Assembly: GCA_050084515.1 (NCBI GenBank)
Contig: CM114274.1
Span: 28,582,001-28,646,000, forward strand
From: Blasia pusilla
Lineage: Eukaryota; Marchantiophyta; Marchantiopsida; Blasiales
Direction: 5' to 3'
DNA: 64,000 bases
Both the position numbers and the translations under genes were made by a program. Positions 53,246 to 64,000 of this stretch are shown here, in pieces. The notes beneath the pieces were generated by a model. It was not told the DNA's origin. It made no database searches and worked only from the letters and a program-made list of their open reading frames with translations. How positions within the stretch are numbered: the first letter of the stretch is position 1; every line of letters begins with the position of its first letter.

Positions 53246-56196
53246 TATTGTGTAGTAAAAGAGAAAACCTTACCATATCTTCTTAACATCTCCTGAAAGT
53301 TTTTTCTTTCAATTTCAATAAAAAACGCACCCCCTCGAATTTGCAGAAGATCTAGTGTTTCTTCAGTAAACTTGTGTCTGATCTTCCTCACATCTCGTAG
53401 ATTCGGCTCCATCGATGCACGTTCTACTTGTTTCCTAGATCCCTTAGGTAGTTGAGTAGCCATCGATTTCACTTTCTGAGCCACCGTCTTGTACTTGTGC
53501 CTCCATGGGATGTTCATTTGCCGCAAACTCGTGCCCATTTGCTTCCTTCTCTATAGATTCATATCCATTTTCTCCTTCCATGAACCTTGATATTTTCTGA
53601 ATGCAACTCACGCAAGAGAATTGTAATCACACTTTTATTCAACGAATCGGTGCTCATTTGGTCAACACCTCCTCAAGACTATCTCCAGAACCCTCTTCTT
53701 CATACATCCCACTAATGAACTCTTCATCTAATAGAACACCCTCACATTTTAACAAACCTTTTTTTTTTCTTCATAAATCTTTTTTTCTTCTCATTCATTT
53801 CTTTCATCATTTGGAATCTACTAGACTAGGAAGAAAAACATTGAGAAAACCCACACCTAAACATATATGATTCTTCCCCCTCTACTAGCGGAAGACTCTA
53901 TACCCCCCTATATTTCCGCTCTACAGGAGTGCTAACTAAAAATTCGAAAACTCTTTTCTCTACCTTTATAGGACCATCTCTCAACTTCTCCCTATTCCTT
54001 TCATGACCTACTCGTACAATAAGGAATTGAAGTGATCTCGTTCTATCCTCACTTCTGATATGGACATAATGAGATCCATAATCTAGGACTTTGGTCTCCA
54101 TTCTAGATGTTGTGATATAAGGTTGCCCAAGAATCACAAGATAAGCGACTTCATTCTGAAAAAAGAAATTTTGCTCAATCAACACATCTCCGATACGAGT
54201 TTTTACTGCTAGACAAGCACCGTAGAGTTCACTTTTTTGGTTATTAGCCGCACATAGTACCCATCCATGCCCTCTATCAATTGGCCACATTCCTTTGTCG
54301 CATACACTTTGCGATATGATCTTGATCTCCAAACCATGATCAACAAGAACCAGAACTGGCCCTTGGAGAGAGATAAGTAAAAATCTAGCCTCCGTCGTTG
54401 CACACGCCCAATATGACCAAGAATAGTGTCCACCATTGTGCCTTTCTTCACCTTGTTCTATTAAGACTTCTCCTACTCTCGTCTCTTCTTCTTGTAAGTC
54501 AAGCTCTTCATCTTCTTCTTCTGTGATGTCAGTATCCAATACCCTCACCATCACCATATGTGCAATCATTTACCTCTTCCTTTTGATCACATCTATGATC
54601 AACTCATGAAAGTCATATTTGGCTATGCCCAAGACTTCCCTCAAAGAAAACTCTGTTTTCGCAACCAAAATCTTCTCCTCAAGAATCTCCTTCAAATTCG
54701 TGTTTGTCTCTATATCAAACTACAACTTGTATGTATGAGTCTTACCCTTGGTCTTCCGAGGAGATCTCAATTCTTTCTCTTTCATCCCACCTTCTTCCAT
54801 GTGAGAGTCCATCATAGATTCAGATGTAGAAGGCCCTTCTTCTCTTGATGGCTGCACCCCCGATTGCCCTTTCTTTCTTGTGGTCCTCGCTCTTCTTGTA
54901 GCTTCCTCAGGATCAACACCATCATTATCGTGTCTCCTCTTCTCCTCTACACTAGCATCGTGCCAACTCACATATTTCTCTTGTGCTAGGTATGCTTTAA
55001 TATACCTAGCCTCCACTAGATCATCCCATACAGTCAGATGACGGATAATCTATGCCCCTCCTAGTATCACTTCTCGAGGAAATTGTAATGATTCACTTTT
55101 AGCTATATATATATATAATAGATACTTCTATTTTTACTGCAAAGATATGTGAATCTAATGCCGTAGTGGCAACTCCTACTTGGTCTCTCACTAAGTTTTT
55201 CATTCCTCCTCTATCAAAGTTCGTATTCAACGGCATATTAGTCTACGTTGAATGAATATTCCCATCTTTGAAATTTACTATTCCATTCCTAAGAGTTTCT
55301 TGAAACTTTTCACATTCTCGACGTTGATGCTCAACACTATCACATCATAAAGCTCTTCTCACAAAGTTCCTACTTGTCGAAGGAGCACCAACATTAGTAT
55401 TCTATCAAGTTTAAGCTCAGCCATTTCTACTTTCAACTCTCTCAAACCTTTCACCAACTCCTCAATAGCAAAATCTTCAAGCTTTGCTGACACGGGCTTA
55501 GGCAATGGATTTGAAATTGATACCTCCGACTTGAATAGTGCGGTTCTACCTCTATTTCGACTTTGCTTTGTGAGGATAACAACGAATTTTTCCACTTTTT
55601 TCCAATTAGTGCTAACACCTTCTTCTTCAGTCTTGTCCGCAAATATTATAAAAAGCTTGTCCTCCAAATCCTCATCAACCGCCTCAAGGAATAGCTCGAT
55701 TTTCTTCAAGTCTAGAGTTGCTCTTCCATAAGAAGAAAGCTGAAAAAATTGCTTCTCAAACTTACGCAACAATTCATTTGGAGTCATTCCCTTCCCTATA
55801 CGTTGTTTTATCCACTCTAGAAAACTTCTCTAAGTCACCCGATCCACATCATCATCAAAGAATATTCCTTGCAGCAATTGCTCATACTCCTCCCACGAGG
55901 TTGGATTTTCTATTCTCAACTTTTTTACTTGACTACGAATCTATGGTATTATAGCTAACTCAAAATTTGATGCCAATATCACCTTAAGTTACACGGTTTA
56001 CCTCCATCTCATAGAGGTACTCTCGAACATACTTTCTCCCATTAAATCTCCCCAACTTCTTTACGATCGCATGGAGAGCCCTTGTTGATCTTTGCTCTCC
56101 TATGTGAACTCCTCTTTGCTGGCTTAATAATATAGTCAAAGTTTGGAAAAGATCCTCCAACTCCCTCATTGATGAAGTACTTCCAAAAGTAGTCAT
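53246..56196 (-). pseudogene. Element C gag and aspartic protease region
   Basis: From 56,196: a gag-like start (LGRFNGRKYVREYL), then ELLRKFEKQFFQL and FLEAVDEDLEDKLF (55,787-55,359), and a charged linker (55,016-54,720). The protease-like domain is at 54,569-53,898: LVLVDHGLEIKIIS occupies the active-site strand and YLVILGQPYITTSRMETKVL the flap/C-terminal part. The catalytic triplet expected to be D-S/T-G reads D-H-G. The piece at 53,538-53,245 (FTEETLDLLQIRGG) leads toward RT. Several stops separate the pieces. Confidence 0.7.
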
Positions 56197-56262
56197 CTTG
56201 ATAAGATTCTAACTTGCAAACACAATCAACCGCCTCAAAGAGCTCTCAATGGACGCACCATT

Positions 56263-56350
56263 TGTCAAAAGTCTTTTTCTTCAAATAAGTACATACATTC
56301 TAAGTGGCCGATACAAGATCAACTCTCTAAGAACTTTTTCAATATTTTTC
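56263..56350 (-). repeat. Remnant of the 5-prime LTR of element C
   Basis: TGTCAAAAGTCTTTTTCTTC and GATACAAGATCAACTCTC resemble the distal end of the LTR at 49,170-49,260. Homology stops near 56,350. The adjacent interior bases (minus strand AATGGTGCGTCCATTGAG, 56,262-56,245) occupy the primer-binding position. Confidence 0.65.
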
Positions 56351-59300
56351 AAGATATTTGGACGGTCTTTCTACAATTCCTTAACCTACCTCCGTTTAGT
56401 AGCCGCTTACAATGTCTGATTTTAGTCGTTGGCATGATGATATGATGATGGAGACCAAGGATGTGTATAGAGTGCTACTAATTATGAATGTTTCACGTAA
56501 CAATATTTTGAGATGATGTGCAATTGTACGCACATAACACCTTGAAGAAGGTGCTATATCTCTTCTCAATGCAAGTCATTAGCGTATGCGATTGGATCTC
56601 TATACCTTAGCTATATATGGTGTTGTAGGTGCAGCTTTACCAGATGAAATACGAGTGGCGACGGACAGCGAGCAAGTGCTTAATATGTTGGTTGTAATGC
56701 AGCTCGCATTAGCATACTCATGGAATTGATACTCAACGGGAGTGTAGCATATGAAGAGGGTAGTTGTGGCTGCACTCTGTACACGGAAGACAGGTAAGAA
56801 GGGGTGCCAAAATAAGGCTAATGATTCATTAGCTACCAAGTGAAAGCTGAACAGAATGGCTCAGGGGCGCAACGAGGACACAGACAAGGGATTCAATTTC
56901 TGTTTCAGGTTCGCTGGTTGGTTTGGAGTTCGATCTAGTATGTCACAGGAGACATAGTCAACTACATTACACTCTGCTAGATTCCACCGATCTATTCTAA
57001 CAGTCGTGACATACATTTACTCTCTTGAAAATTGGTCTTGTGTGTGGTAGAAGTAATGTTGTATTGGTCAAGATACTTAGTAGGGAGGAGGTGCAGATCC
57101 TAAAGGTTCAACAAGGTTTCGAGAGAGTATCGCTTTCTAACGGATATGTTTGTCTATAAATGAGTATGTGAGCCTCAGAGAGAGCGACAGAAAATTTGTT
57201 TGTCTTATGGCACCGAAATATTTCTGGAGCTAGTAGTTGGGGAAGTGTGCTAGACCTTCCTGTTCTGTGGACGTTTTCCGTTTCCCATTCGCAGACCCCA
57301 TAAACCAGCACTCTAGTCTTATGTTTGAGACTACAGATTTGGTTGCTCCCCCCTTTGTCCGTAGCACTGAACTTAAGTGCTAAGCAGAAAACCCTGTCAT
57401 AAGTAGAGATCAACGACTATACAAATTACAAGTAATGAAGACCGAAAAAAGAAGCACCAGAAACAAACAGGAAGAGGTAATTGGAATTGTACCTGCGGTC
57501 TCGAACAATAAGTTGGATACAATCAGCCAACCTTAGGTATACACACAGACCAGATGTTGGCTGCGCATGATAGCCGAGATACACCCAGGCACCGTGAAAT
57601 TGCGAAACTAAGCTTCATAGGATAAAAATATATGGCACGGCATGAAAAAGGAGGGAAGCAGATTCAAGTAGAGCTGATGCGCTCAGTTTCCGCGGCCTGA
57701 CCTGTGAACACCAGGTTCAAATGCACTTACGCAATGCTGGTAGTTACGGAGCGAATTTCAGGCGAGCACGAACTGAAGTGCAGTATTGCAAGGCAACAAG
57801 AAATTATGGCAGCTCCGCAGATAGATGAGAAACCTAATCTCACAAGGTACTAGACACAAAAGAGCAGTTTGATCGAGACGGATAGGAGAAAATGAGCAGG
57901 GCGATCGAAAGAGATAGGAAAGGAATGAATACGGTTCTTTCTCTAAGTCCCTGGAGTATGACATAAAAGCTAATGTGCCCAAACCTGGTGGAGGCGGGCG
58001 GTTACAACTACAACACATGTCTCCTATGTAATTACCACGCCCTGGAGTAATGCGGTCGTGCACCCGTGTTATGTCGGACATTGTGATTCACGACCAGGGC
58101 CACTGAGAGTGCAAAAAAGAGATTCACGCAGGGTGAGAATACCTAAGAATTTAGGTTGCGTGACATCCCGGGTGTAGGGACACTAAAGAGTATGAAGATC
58201 TTACACTAATTGTAACGCGTATAGAAACCGAGCCCCATGAAGATTTCGATCGCCGCGCAAGCACACACCATTACATCGACGCCTCAAGCTGTTTCATTCT
58301 TACTAAGAATGGATAGGGTGATTGCATTTCAGGAACAGGACACTATATTTGCGTTTTCACGGCCGCCATATTCCTTGGGAGCATATGGATTGTGCAGTGT
58401 GTGAACACAACCTGCACATGAGGAACGTCCACGACCTATCGCTATTCTCTGCACAAGAATTCACAGAGTGCATCGCCGCAAGTTGTGACTCAGAAACCTA
58501 ACACATAACTCGGGAGCCATAAACTTTCGATAATAATGGAAACAATATGCGTGCAATAGAACCGATAGATCTGCTGTTTTCCTTCTTTAGAACCTGTCTC
58601 TACCGTTGTCTCACTGATGCAATGTGGCAACACTCCTCGTGCGAAATCATCTAAGCTTAAGAATCTGCTATGGTTGAGGCAGATCCCCAGGCTTACAGAG
58701 CAACAATCCATCGGCCACAGCAGTGACGTGTATATGAAGCTGACATGTGGAACCCATCACAGCCGCTGCACTCCGAGGGACGTGTTCCCACCACTGGCCA
58801 GAAATCAGTAGGGGCCGGAATCATTGTTGTGAAGCGCCAAATTCCCATGAGAAATGAGAATTATAAGTAGTTTTATCTTGCTGAATTTGAATTCGGAAGA
58901 GGACGAATACAAGTGACCTCACACATAGGATATCTTTGACTTATACGAAAAATACTATTTCCCTTCCTAAATTGTATACTTTCACATTCACTAATCTGGG
59001 AATGAGACCTTACACTTTCTCATTCCTTATGTAAGACGTTTTGCGTACTTCCGCTCCCGGATCCATGGAGGATAATCCGCTCTCAACCTGATGTTAGATT
59101 AGATTAGACTGGTGATTATCTCAATTGACACTCCTAAGACCTGACACTATGTCATATACTATCCAACATCCTCGCATCTCCACTCGTAATGGAAAGAACC
59201 TGTTCATACTAGTATGTGGTAAAGAAGGACCTCTCTATTATTCTCTACATACACTAGTTGTTTTTTTAACTAACGTATCCACTAATTCTCCACTCAACTT

Positions 59301-59946
59301 CCCCCTCTCAAGGCCGCACACAAGAATGACGACATTTTGTGTAGGAGAAAATTTGTCTTCCTCCAACACTCTCCTATTCCATTATCTACTTGACAGGGTG
59401 GGGGAGGTTGGAACCTTATTTCAACTCATAGGATATTAGTAAAGTTATATCTTACTCCAACCCTCTCCTATTCAACTCTCCCCACTGCACCTCAAATTTA
59501 TTTTCTCATCTCTCCTCCCGTCTCTAATTAGAAACTAACTTTTACATTTTTTAAATCGGAATATTTGCCCATTATTGACACGGTGTCTTGTCTTTATCCG
59601 GTGTAAACGGAAAGCCTTGAATGTTCCTTCAAATGTTTCTCTAAAATTTGAATATTCTAGTGAAGCTTGATTTTGCTTGTAAGACCTTATGTTAAAATCT
59701 ATTTGGGACACATTAATAATTTAATCAGATGAAAAGAAAATTTAGGGAAACCCCTCATCCATCAGTCTGGACATACGTTTTTACACCCACGAGAAAACTC
59801 ACATAATCCGACTTCTAATTGATTTCTTCGTGCACACTCTGGATGGCGCAAACTTTATATAGTAAACAAATCGTTACATGCGGAACGAGGCATAAGGACA
59901 TGATCAACAACTCGCAATTTTCAACTTCCAGCGCTGAGATCTTCCC
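56351..59946. other. Intergenic region downstream of the PLD gene
   Basis: 3.6 kb without a convincing gene. Short frames exist on both strands but none resembles a family. 58,730-58,811 (plus) reads YMKLTCGTHHSR, reminiscent of the transposase start YVKLTCGSHLEA at 45,215. This could be a tiny remnant or chance. 59,200-59,480 contains two copies of a CTCCAACACTCTCCTATTC-like phrase. The last few hundred bases before 59,946 should include the PLD 3-prime untranslated region. Confidence 0.5.
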
Positions 59947-62388
59947 TTAAGTTGTCAAGATCGAGGGCAGCGAGTCTTGCAGAGCTCCGAGAATGGGAGC
60001 CTTGGTATCTGGGAAGTTAGGCATGCCTGGTTTCTCCGTGACGACGCCCTCTCGAGTCACCTGAATGGGGAATGGTAGAAGGTGTCCTGGCAAATCGCAA
60101 GGCTCATCTTGGATGTACGAAGACCACACCTCCTCAGCTATGGCGTTGACAGTCTGCACACACTCCAGGCTACCCGGCTGAAAGAAGGAGTTTTCGAGTC
60201 GTCCTAAGTGCTCAAACCAAAGAGACATTCTCAAACCGTGAATTTGTCCATGTGGTAAACCGTTTTCGGTGGCCAGACGGTGTGGTTGATATGTACCGAT
60301 AGCAATCTCCGTATCTCGGCCTCCGTTCATTGATCGCTCGTTGATATTTGCAGATCCTACGATAACGTACTCGTCGTCAACGATCATCATCTTGGCGTGG
60401 ACGTATATCATGAAACGTCGAGCGTCCTGAGCCCTGCTGTAGTCGGTGTCTTTATCTGGGATCTCTTCCGGTTGGAAATCACCTTCCACATGAACTTCGC
60501 GATTACCTAAGCAGTAGAAATTCAAGTAGTCTGTGGGGCTCTCTTCACTTCCAGCGGCATGTAGTGCTTCGCCGATTAGTTTGTACATCATGTGCATAGT
60601 CCTATGCATCCAATCCAAAATGGCCTGGACCGATCCACTCTCAGGTTGACCTTCAGGCCACATGGGCACCACCACATAGACGGCGAACCGCTCACCGGCT
60701 TCAATCTTGCTGACAATCTTGAGAGTCAACTCCATTGGAATGAGGTTGAGAGCTCCGCAATCTTTATGGTCGTCCCATCCAAAGGCACTCCCAAGGAAGT
60801 ACTGATTCTCGATGTAGATGAACTCCTTTGCTCGCCTGATGGCATTGATGTATGCATCTTGAATGGAACGATCGAGGACGTTATCCTTACCGGTCACAAG
60901 ACCAGCTTTGGCGGCTTCCTCCGGAACTTCCGGTAACTCCGCTGCTCCGCCGTCAATAGACCTGAAAAGCTGGACATTCCAAGTCTCTGGATCTTGTTCA
61001 TCGGTCACGGCTGAAGGCGGGTCCATATCCGAGATTTCCAACAGGGAAACCAGATTCTTCTGCAGTTTATCCCCTGCTTGCATTTTCCACCTTTGCTCGA
61101 AATTGTAGAGGATATCCCATGCTACAGCTCCCTCCACTTGCGCATGAATGTCGTGCCAAGGCTCACGGGGACCCCCCTTCTTGATGGAACTCTTGGGGAA
61201 ATTAGGTTGATGAAAATCATCGTTGTGAATATCCTTCAAAGTGTGAAATAGAGAGTGCTCCTGAGTGTCGTAGCGACCATCACAGAGATCTATCCCTCCA
61301 ACCATACTCAGGACCCGGCGCCGTCCATCATTAGCACCGGGAACTGGGGAATCCACCATCAACGTTTTCTGATGATGCGTGAACATGGTACCGATCGTGA
61401 AACCCTGGATGATGCTCAGCGCGTCGTCTGGATTGCGAGGACAGAGCACACAGCAAACATTTGTATCTTCAAAAAACTCGGCGGTCTCCTCATCGTGAGT
61501 ACCCATCAATCCATCTGGATTGAGGAACTCGATGGAGGTCCTGTCATCCCACACCAGTAAGTTAACCCTCACCCCTTCGTCTGCCTTCTTCTTCAACAAC
61601 TGTCCCAGGGTCACATTTTCCGCGCCCTCAATCATCCTGTTTGGGTCCCGGACTAGTTTGATCTCAGTGTAAACAGACCATCCAGTGATGTAGATAAAGT
61701 GCTGAGCATTGTTAATCATCTCGTACACATCCTCCCAGCATCTGGTAGGCTCCTTCACCATATCGTCTTCAAGGAAGATTTCAGGCATGAAATTGTCCAG
61801 CATGTGGGAGTCCTGGTATAGAGTGACTTTACATCCTTTTCGCTGAGGGAAGAAGGTGTAGGGAACGCCTTTATAATCAGGACTGCTTATACCGCGGCTC
61901 CAGTTCGCATCGTCAACGGCGGCAAAGAATTGGAGGCTGATGCGAACTCGGGCGCCACGGACTTGTTTACCATCATCCTTGAAGAGGTCACGCCAACCCT
62001 CCACTACATCACCGGAGAGAAGCTCCGAAGCTCGTACCTTAGCTCTGCCGATCAGAGTAGCCCCCACGGTGTCATCATCCTTAATGGTGACGACTAAATC
62101 TGACACAGAATGAGCAGAGTAGATGCGGAAAGACTCGTTCCAAACCGGGTGTGCGCGTTCATTTTCGATGATGCGAGTTCGTCCGACCCGGGTTTTGCCC
62201 AGATCGACGGTGGCGTAGCGCCGAATATTTCCGTTTCGAGATCCGGATCCAATACTTTCGATTGTGTTCTGGACCCCTTCCAGGAAGCCTGTCAGGAAAG
62301 TAGACTCAGGCCGGTGCTCGGAATCTATCAACCCATCTGCTTCGTAGATAGTGGCATGTACCGTCCCATGCAGCAAATAGTTTGCCAT
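59947..62388 (-). CDS. PLDalpha: Phospholipase D alpha
   Basis: A single open frame of 813 codons starting ATG-GCA-AAC. The enzyme cleaves phosphatidylcholine and related lipids to phosphatidic acid and the free head group (EC 3.1.4.4), acting at membranes in a calcium-dependent way in stress and hormone signalling. Residues about 5-155 form the N-terminal C2 domain. The two catalytic HxKxxxxD motifs are intact: H339-K341-D346 (HHQKTLMVD) and H664-K666-D671 (HAKMMIVD), the latter followed by [15 protein letters not shown] (about 526-531) and [12 protein letters not shown] are hallmark PLD-alpha stretches. Length matches the 800-820 residues usual for plant PLD-alpha. The coding region has no intron, whereas angiosperm genes usually have a few. 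An upstream untranslated intron and TATA box are proposed. Confidence 0.97.
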   Translation of the reverse strand: MANYLLHGTVHATIYEADGLIDSEHRPESTFLTGFLEGVQNTIESIGSGSRNGNIRRYATVDLGKTRVGRTRIIENERAHPVWNESFRIYSAHSVSDLVVTIKDDDTVGATLIGRAKVRASELLSGDVVEGWRDLFKDDGKQVRGARVRISLQFFAAVDDANWSRGISSPDYKGVPYTFFPQRKGCKVTLYQDSHMLDNFMPEIFLEDDMVKEPTRCWEDVYEMINNAQHFIYITGWSVYTEIKLVRDPNRMIEGAENVTLGQLLKKKADEGVRVNLLVWDDRTSIEFLNPDGLMGTHDEETAEFFEDTNVCCVLCPRNPDDALSIIQGFTIGTMFTHHQKTLMVDSPVPGANDGRRRVLSMVGGIDLCDGRYDTQEHSLFHTLKDIHNDDFHQPNFPKSSIKKGGPREPWHDIHAQVEGAVAWDILYNFEQRWKMQAGDKLQKNLVSLLEISDMDPPSAVTDEQDPETWNVQLFRSIDGGAAELPEVPEEAAKAGLVTGKDNVLDRSIQDAYINAIRRAKEFIYIENQYFLGSAFGWDDHKDCGALNLIPMELTLKIVSKIEAGERFAVYVVVPMWPEGQPESGSVQAILDWMHRTMHMMYKLIGEALHAAGSEESPTDYLNFYCLGNREVHVEGDFQPEEIPDKDTDYSRAQDARRFMIYVHAKMMIVDDEYVIVGSANINERSMNGGRDTEIAIGTYQPHRLATENGLPHGQIHGLRMSLWFEHLGRLENSFFQPGSLECVQTVNAIAEEVWSSYIQDEPCDLPGHLLPFPIQVTREGVVTEKPGMPNFPDTKAPILGALQDSLPSILTT

Positions 62389-62452
62389 CGAAACACTTCA
62401 CGCTCTCGGAGTACAGATATTTCTCCCAGAAACGTCTGCTTACATTCGATCT

Positions 62453-62664
62453 CTGTACTCACACGATGCATGTCAAAAAATTCACGTGGTCAGCCACATT
62501 CGAAGAAGAAGAATAAGAAAAGGATAGAAACGAGAACGATAAAAAATAGCTCCTCTAGCCAAACCCCATTTAGAACTACGTGCAAAGTTCCCGTGCGAAC
62601 ATCAGAAAAAATACGAGATACGATAGAAATCCTCCGGAACGGAAGATTGGAAGTCAAAACTCAC
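62453..62664 (-). other. Proposed 5-prime UTR intron of the PLD gene
   Basis: The minus strand shows CATC/GTGAGTTTT (donor at 62,664) and GTGAGTACAG/AG (acceptor ending at 62,453), with a TTTTTT- and TTCTTCTTCTTC-rich pyrimidine tract before the acceptor. Intron-containing 5-prime UTRs are known for plant PLD-alpha genes. This call is from splice-site pattern only. Confidence 0.4.
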
Positions 62665-62746
62665 GATGAAAGTATTATTCCTCGACGCTTCGTTTCGTCC
62701 CTTTCAGATAAAGGACGGAGCAGCTCCTCAAACGAAGAGCTCCTCT

Positions 62747-62753
62747 CTTTATA
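62747..62753 (-). promoter_or_regulatory. TATA box of the PLD gene
   Basis: TATAAAG on the minus strand in the context GGTATAAAGAGAGG, 359 bp upstream of the ATG. With a start site about 30 bp downstream, the spliced leader would be about 120 bp. It is the best TATA match in this upstream region. Confidence 0.55.
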
Positions 62754-62759
62754 CCACTG

Positions 62760-64000
62760 AGAATTGGGACCCCTCTTCTCACTCGAATGCGCGTCCTCAC
62801 ATGGGAAAGATCATGCCGCTTTGATGAGGAATTCGAGTCCAAAACCGCGAAAAACAGCAGTGTCTAGAGACCGAGTATCGGATCGTCCCCCGTCTCAGAT
62901 ACCACATGTATTCTCGCAACCATCGATTCCCACGGCGCGCACGCTTTGGCGACCATCCCGCTTGTCTGCCTGAATGTACGTTCACGCGCCGACAAAGACG
63001 GAGAGCGCCTATTTGATACCTTTCGATCGTGTCGTTACAGCTACGACCTGCTACAATTAGTACTGACAGCCACGGTTGATATATTTGCAAGCGGATAGAT
63101 GGCATGATCAAGCAACCCCCAGGAAGTAGTCGTCCGGGCTCGTACCTTCCCAAGAGCTGTAAAATGTACATATCGTAGGTACATTCGACATCACGCAACG
63201 GTCCTCAACACTCGCAAGGAAATTCTAGTGTGAGGTACAGATTTTGAGGTACGACTTCTATTTTCTCTTCACGGAGCTCATCCATGATCGAGGCAGTGCT
63301 CACGCTGACGTGCTTCCGGAAGCTCTTCATTGGGCTCCCCTCATGTTCCAGTTTAGACAGTGAGCGAGTTCTGTCTGGCGCATAGCATATTACTACTTTC
63401 ACAGATGATGTTGTTATTTAAAAAATTGAACGTATTAGAAAATATTGCCAAGAGAGAATCCTGTGATGGGAGATATGTGAAATACAATATGCAGAGGGTT
63501 TAAAATTACTTTGATGTTCTGTTTATTTTTCCTTTGGATAACATGGTCGTGACTATTATATGACTTGTATGGGAAACCTTCAATAACTCCCTATTTTTAA
63601 TCACTAACCTCACAATGCATTACTAAAATCCGAAAACTCAGTCCTAATCCTAGTCTGAAGTTATGTTCATGTGCGGGAAAACCTATATTTGAACACCTCT
63701 ATTATCCTTCACATGGTGGAGATTCACAAGCTTTCCCCAATAGAAATTACTAAGATGAGGAACAGAGAAATTTCTTAGATTAGGTATTGCTAGAACACCG
63801 GTATCTAGAACGGTAATTATTTTATTCATTTACTAATTTTAATGTTGGTTTAAAAATCTGAACTAATTTTTTAAAGAAAATTCCATACCGCATAAAAGGT
63901 GAAAAGTGAACTGAAATCCGAATGGATTTGTTCCTTTTCAGACCCAAAAAATCTGCTTATGAAAGTACAACTACAAAGAAATTATTGAAAAAAATAACAT
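62760..64000. other. Upstream region of the PLD gene, no further gene seen
   Basis: 62,760-63,200 is moderately GC-rich and could contain promoter elements. 63,400-64,000 is AT-rich. Short frames on both strands do not resemble known proteins. Confidence 0.5.

Larger units (their letters stand above)
49170..56350 (-). mobile_element. Element C: conventional Ty3/Gypsy retrotransposon, 5-prime LTR mostly lost
   Basis: Order on the minus strand: LTR remnant (56,350-56,263), gag and protease (56,196-53,245), RT, RNase H, integrase (53,056-50,824), polypurine tract, 3-prime LTR. The family differs from elements A and B in every domain and has no PHD finger. Frames are broken throughout. The left flank next to the LTR is CACAG. 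The right end is truncated, so a target duplication cannot be checked. Confidence 0.85.

Noticed and set aside
57690-57730. Possible tRNA (GGTTCAAAT box)
   Set aside because: A B-box-like GGTTCAAATGC is present, but no A box or acceptor/anticodon stems could be formed around it.
62110-62760. 216-codon plus-strand frame over the PLD start and promoter
   Set aside because: It is antisense to the PLD N-terminus and UTR, and has no family features.

Overview
The window looks like repeat-rich chromatin of a land plant, most likely a non-seed plant. A bryophyte or lycophyte is my guess, not something the sequence proves. The one clearly intact ordinary gene is an 813-codon, plant-type, C2-domain phospholipase D alpha on the minus strand (59,947-62,388). 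Almost everything else is nested transposable-element debris, plus one decayed multi-exon host-type gene. Many coding stretches carry isolated stops or frameshifts, so exon models are reconstructions from splice signals and frame continuity.

Layout. 1-7,607: a rearranged Ty3/Gypsy copy (element A) with gag on the minus strand and the second half of pol on the plus strand. 7,608-21,728: a decayed host-type gene on the plus strand, interrupted by a nearly full-length Gypsy element of the same superfamily lineage (element B, 10,689-19,075, minus), which itself carries a solo LTR (15,407-16,683) inside gag. 21,729-27,300: AT-rich non-coding DNA with palindromic motifs and a perfect hairpin. 27,338-48,996: a minus-strand Helitron (HUH/Y2 Rep plus PIF1-type helicase) split by an 18.3 kb composite DNA transposon (30,088-48,380) flanked by a 9-bp target duplication. 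49,170-56,350: a second, conventional Gypsy element, minus strand, whose LTR family also gave the solo LTR in element B. 56,351-64,000: non-coding DNA and the PLD gene.

Two systems stand out. First, elements A and B are integrase-bearing Gypsy elements that end in a PHD finger, and their terminal repeats have a split arrangement (A1 ... B1-A2-B2) normally associated with tyrosine-recombinase retroelements. Second, the 18.3 kb DNA transposon carries a SWIM-finger MULE-like transposase head-to-head with a second gene. That gene combines an N-terminal coiled coil, a ParB/sulfiredoxin-like segment and a beta-class (motif IV before motif I) amino-methyltransferase-like domain. Introns and the divergent intergenic region of this transposon are filled with arrays of a 25-bp palindrome at about 64-bp spacing. 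A modifying enzyme, a ParB-like fold and many palindromic sites in one mobile unit is the combination most worth following up.
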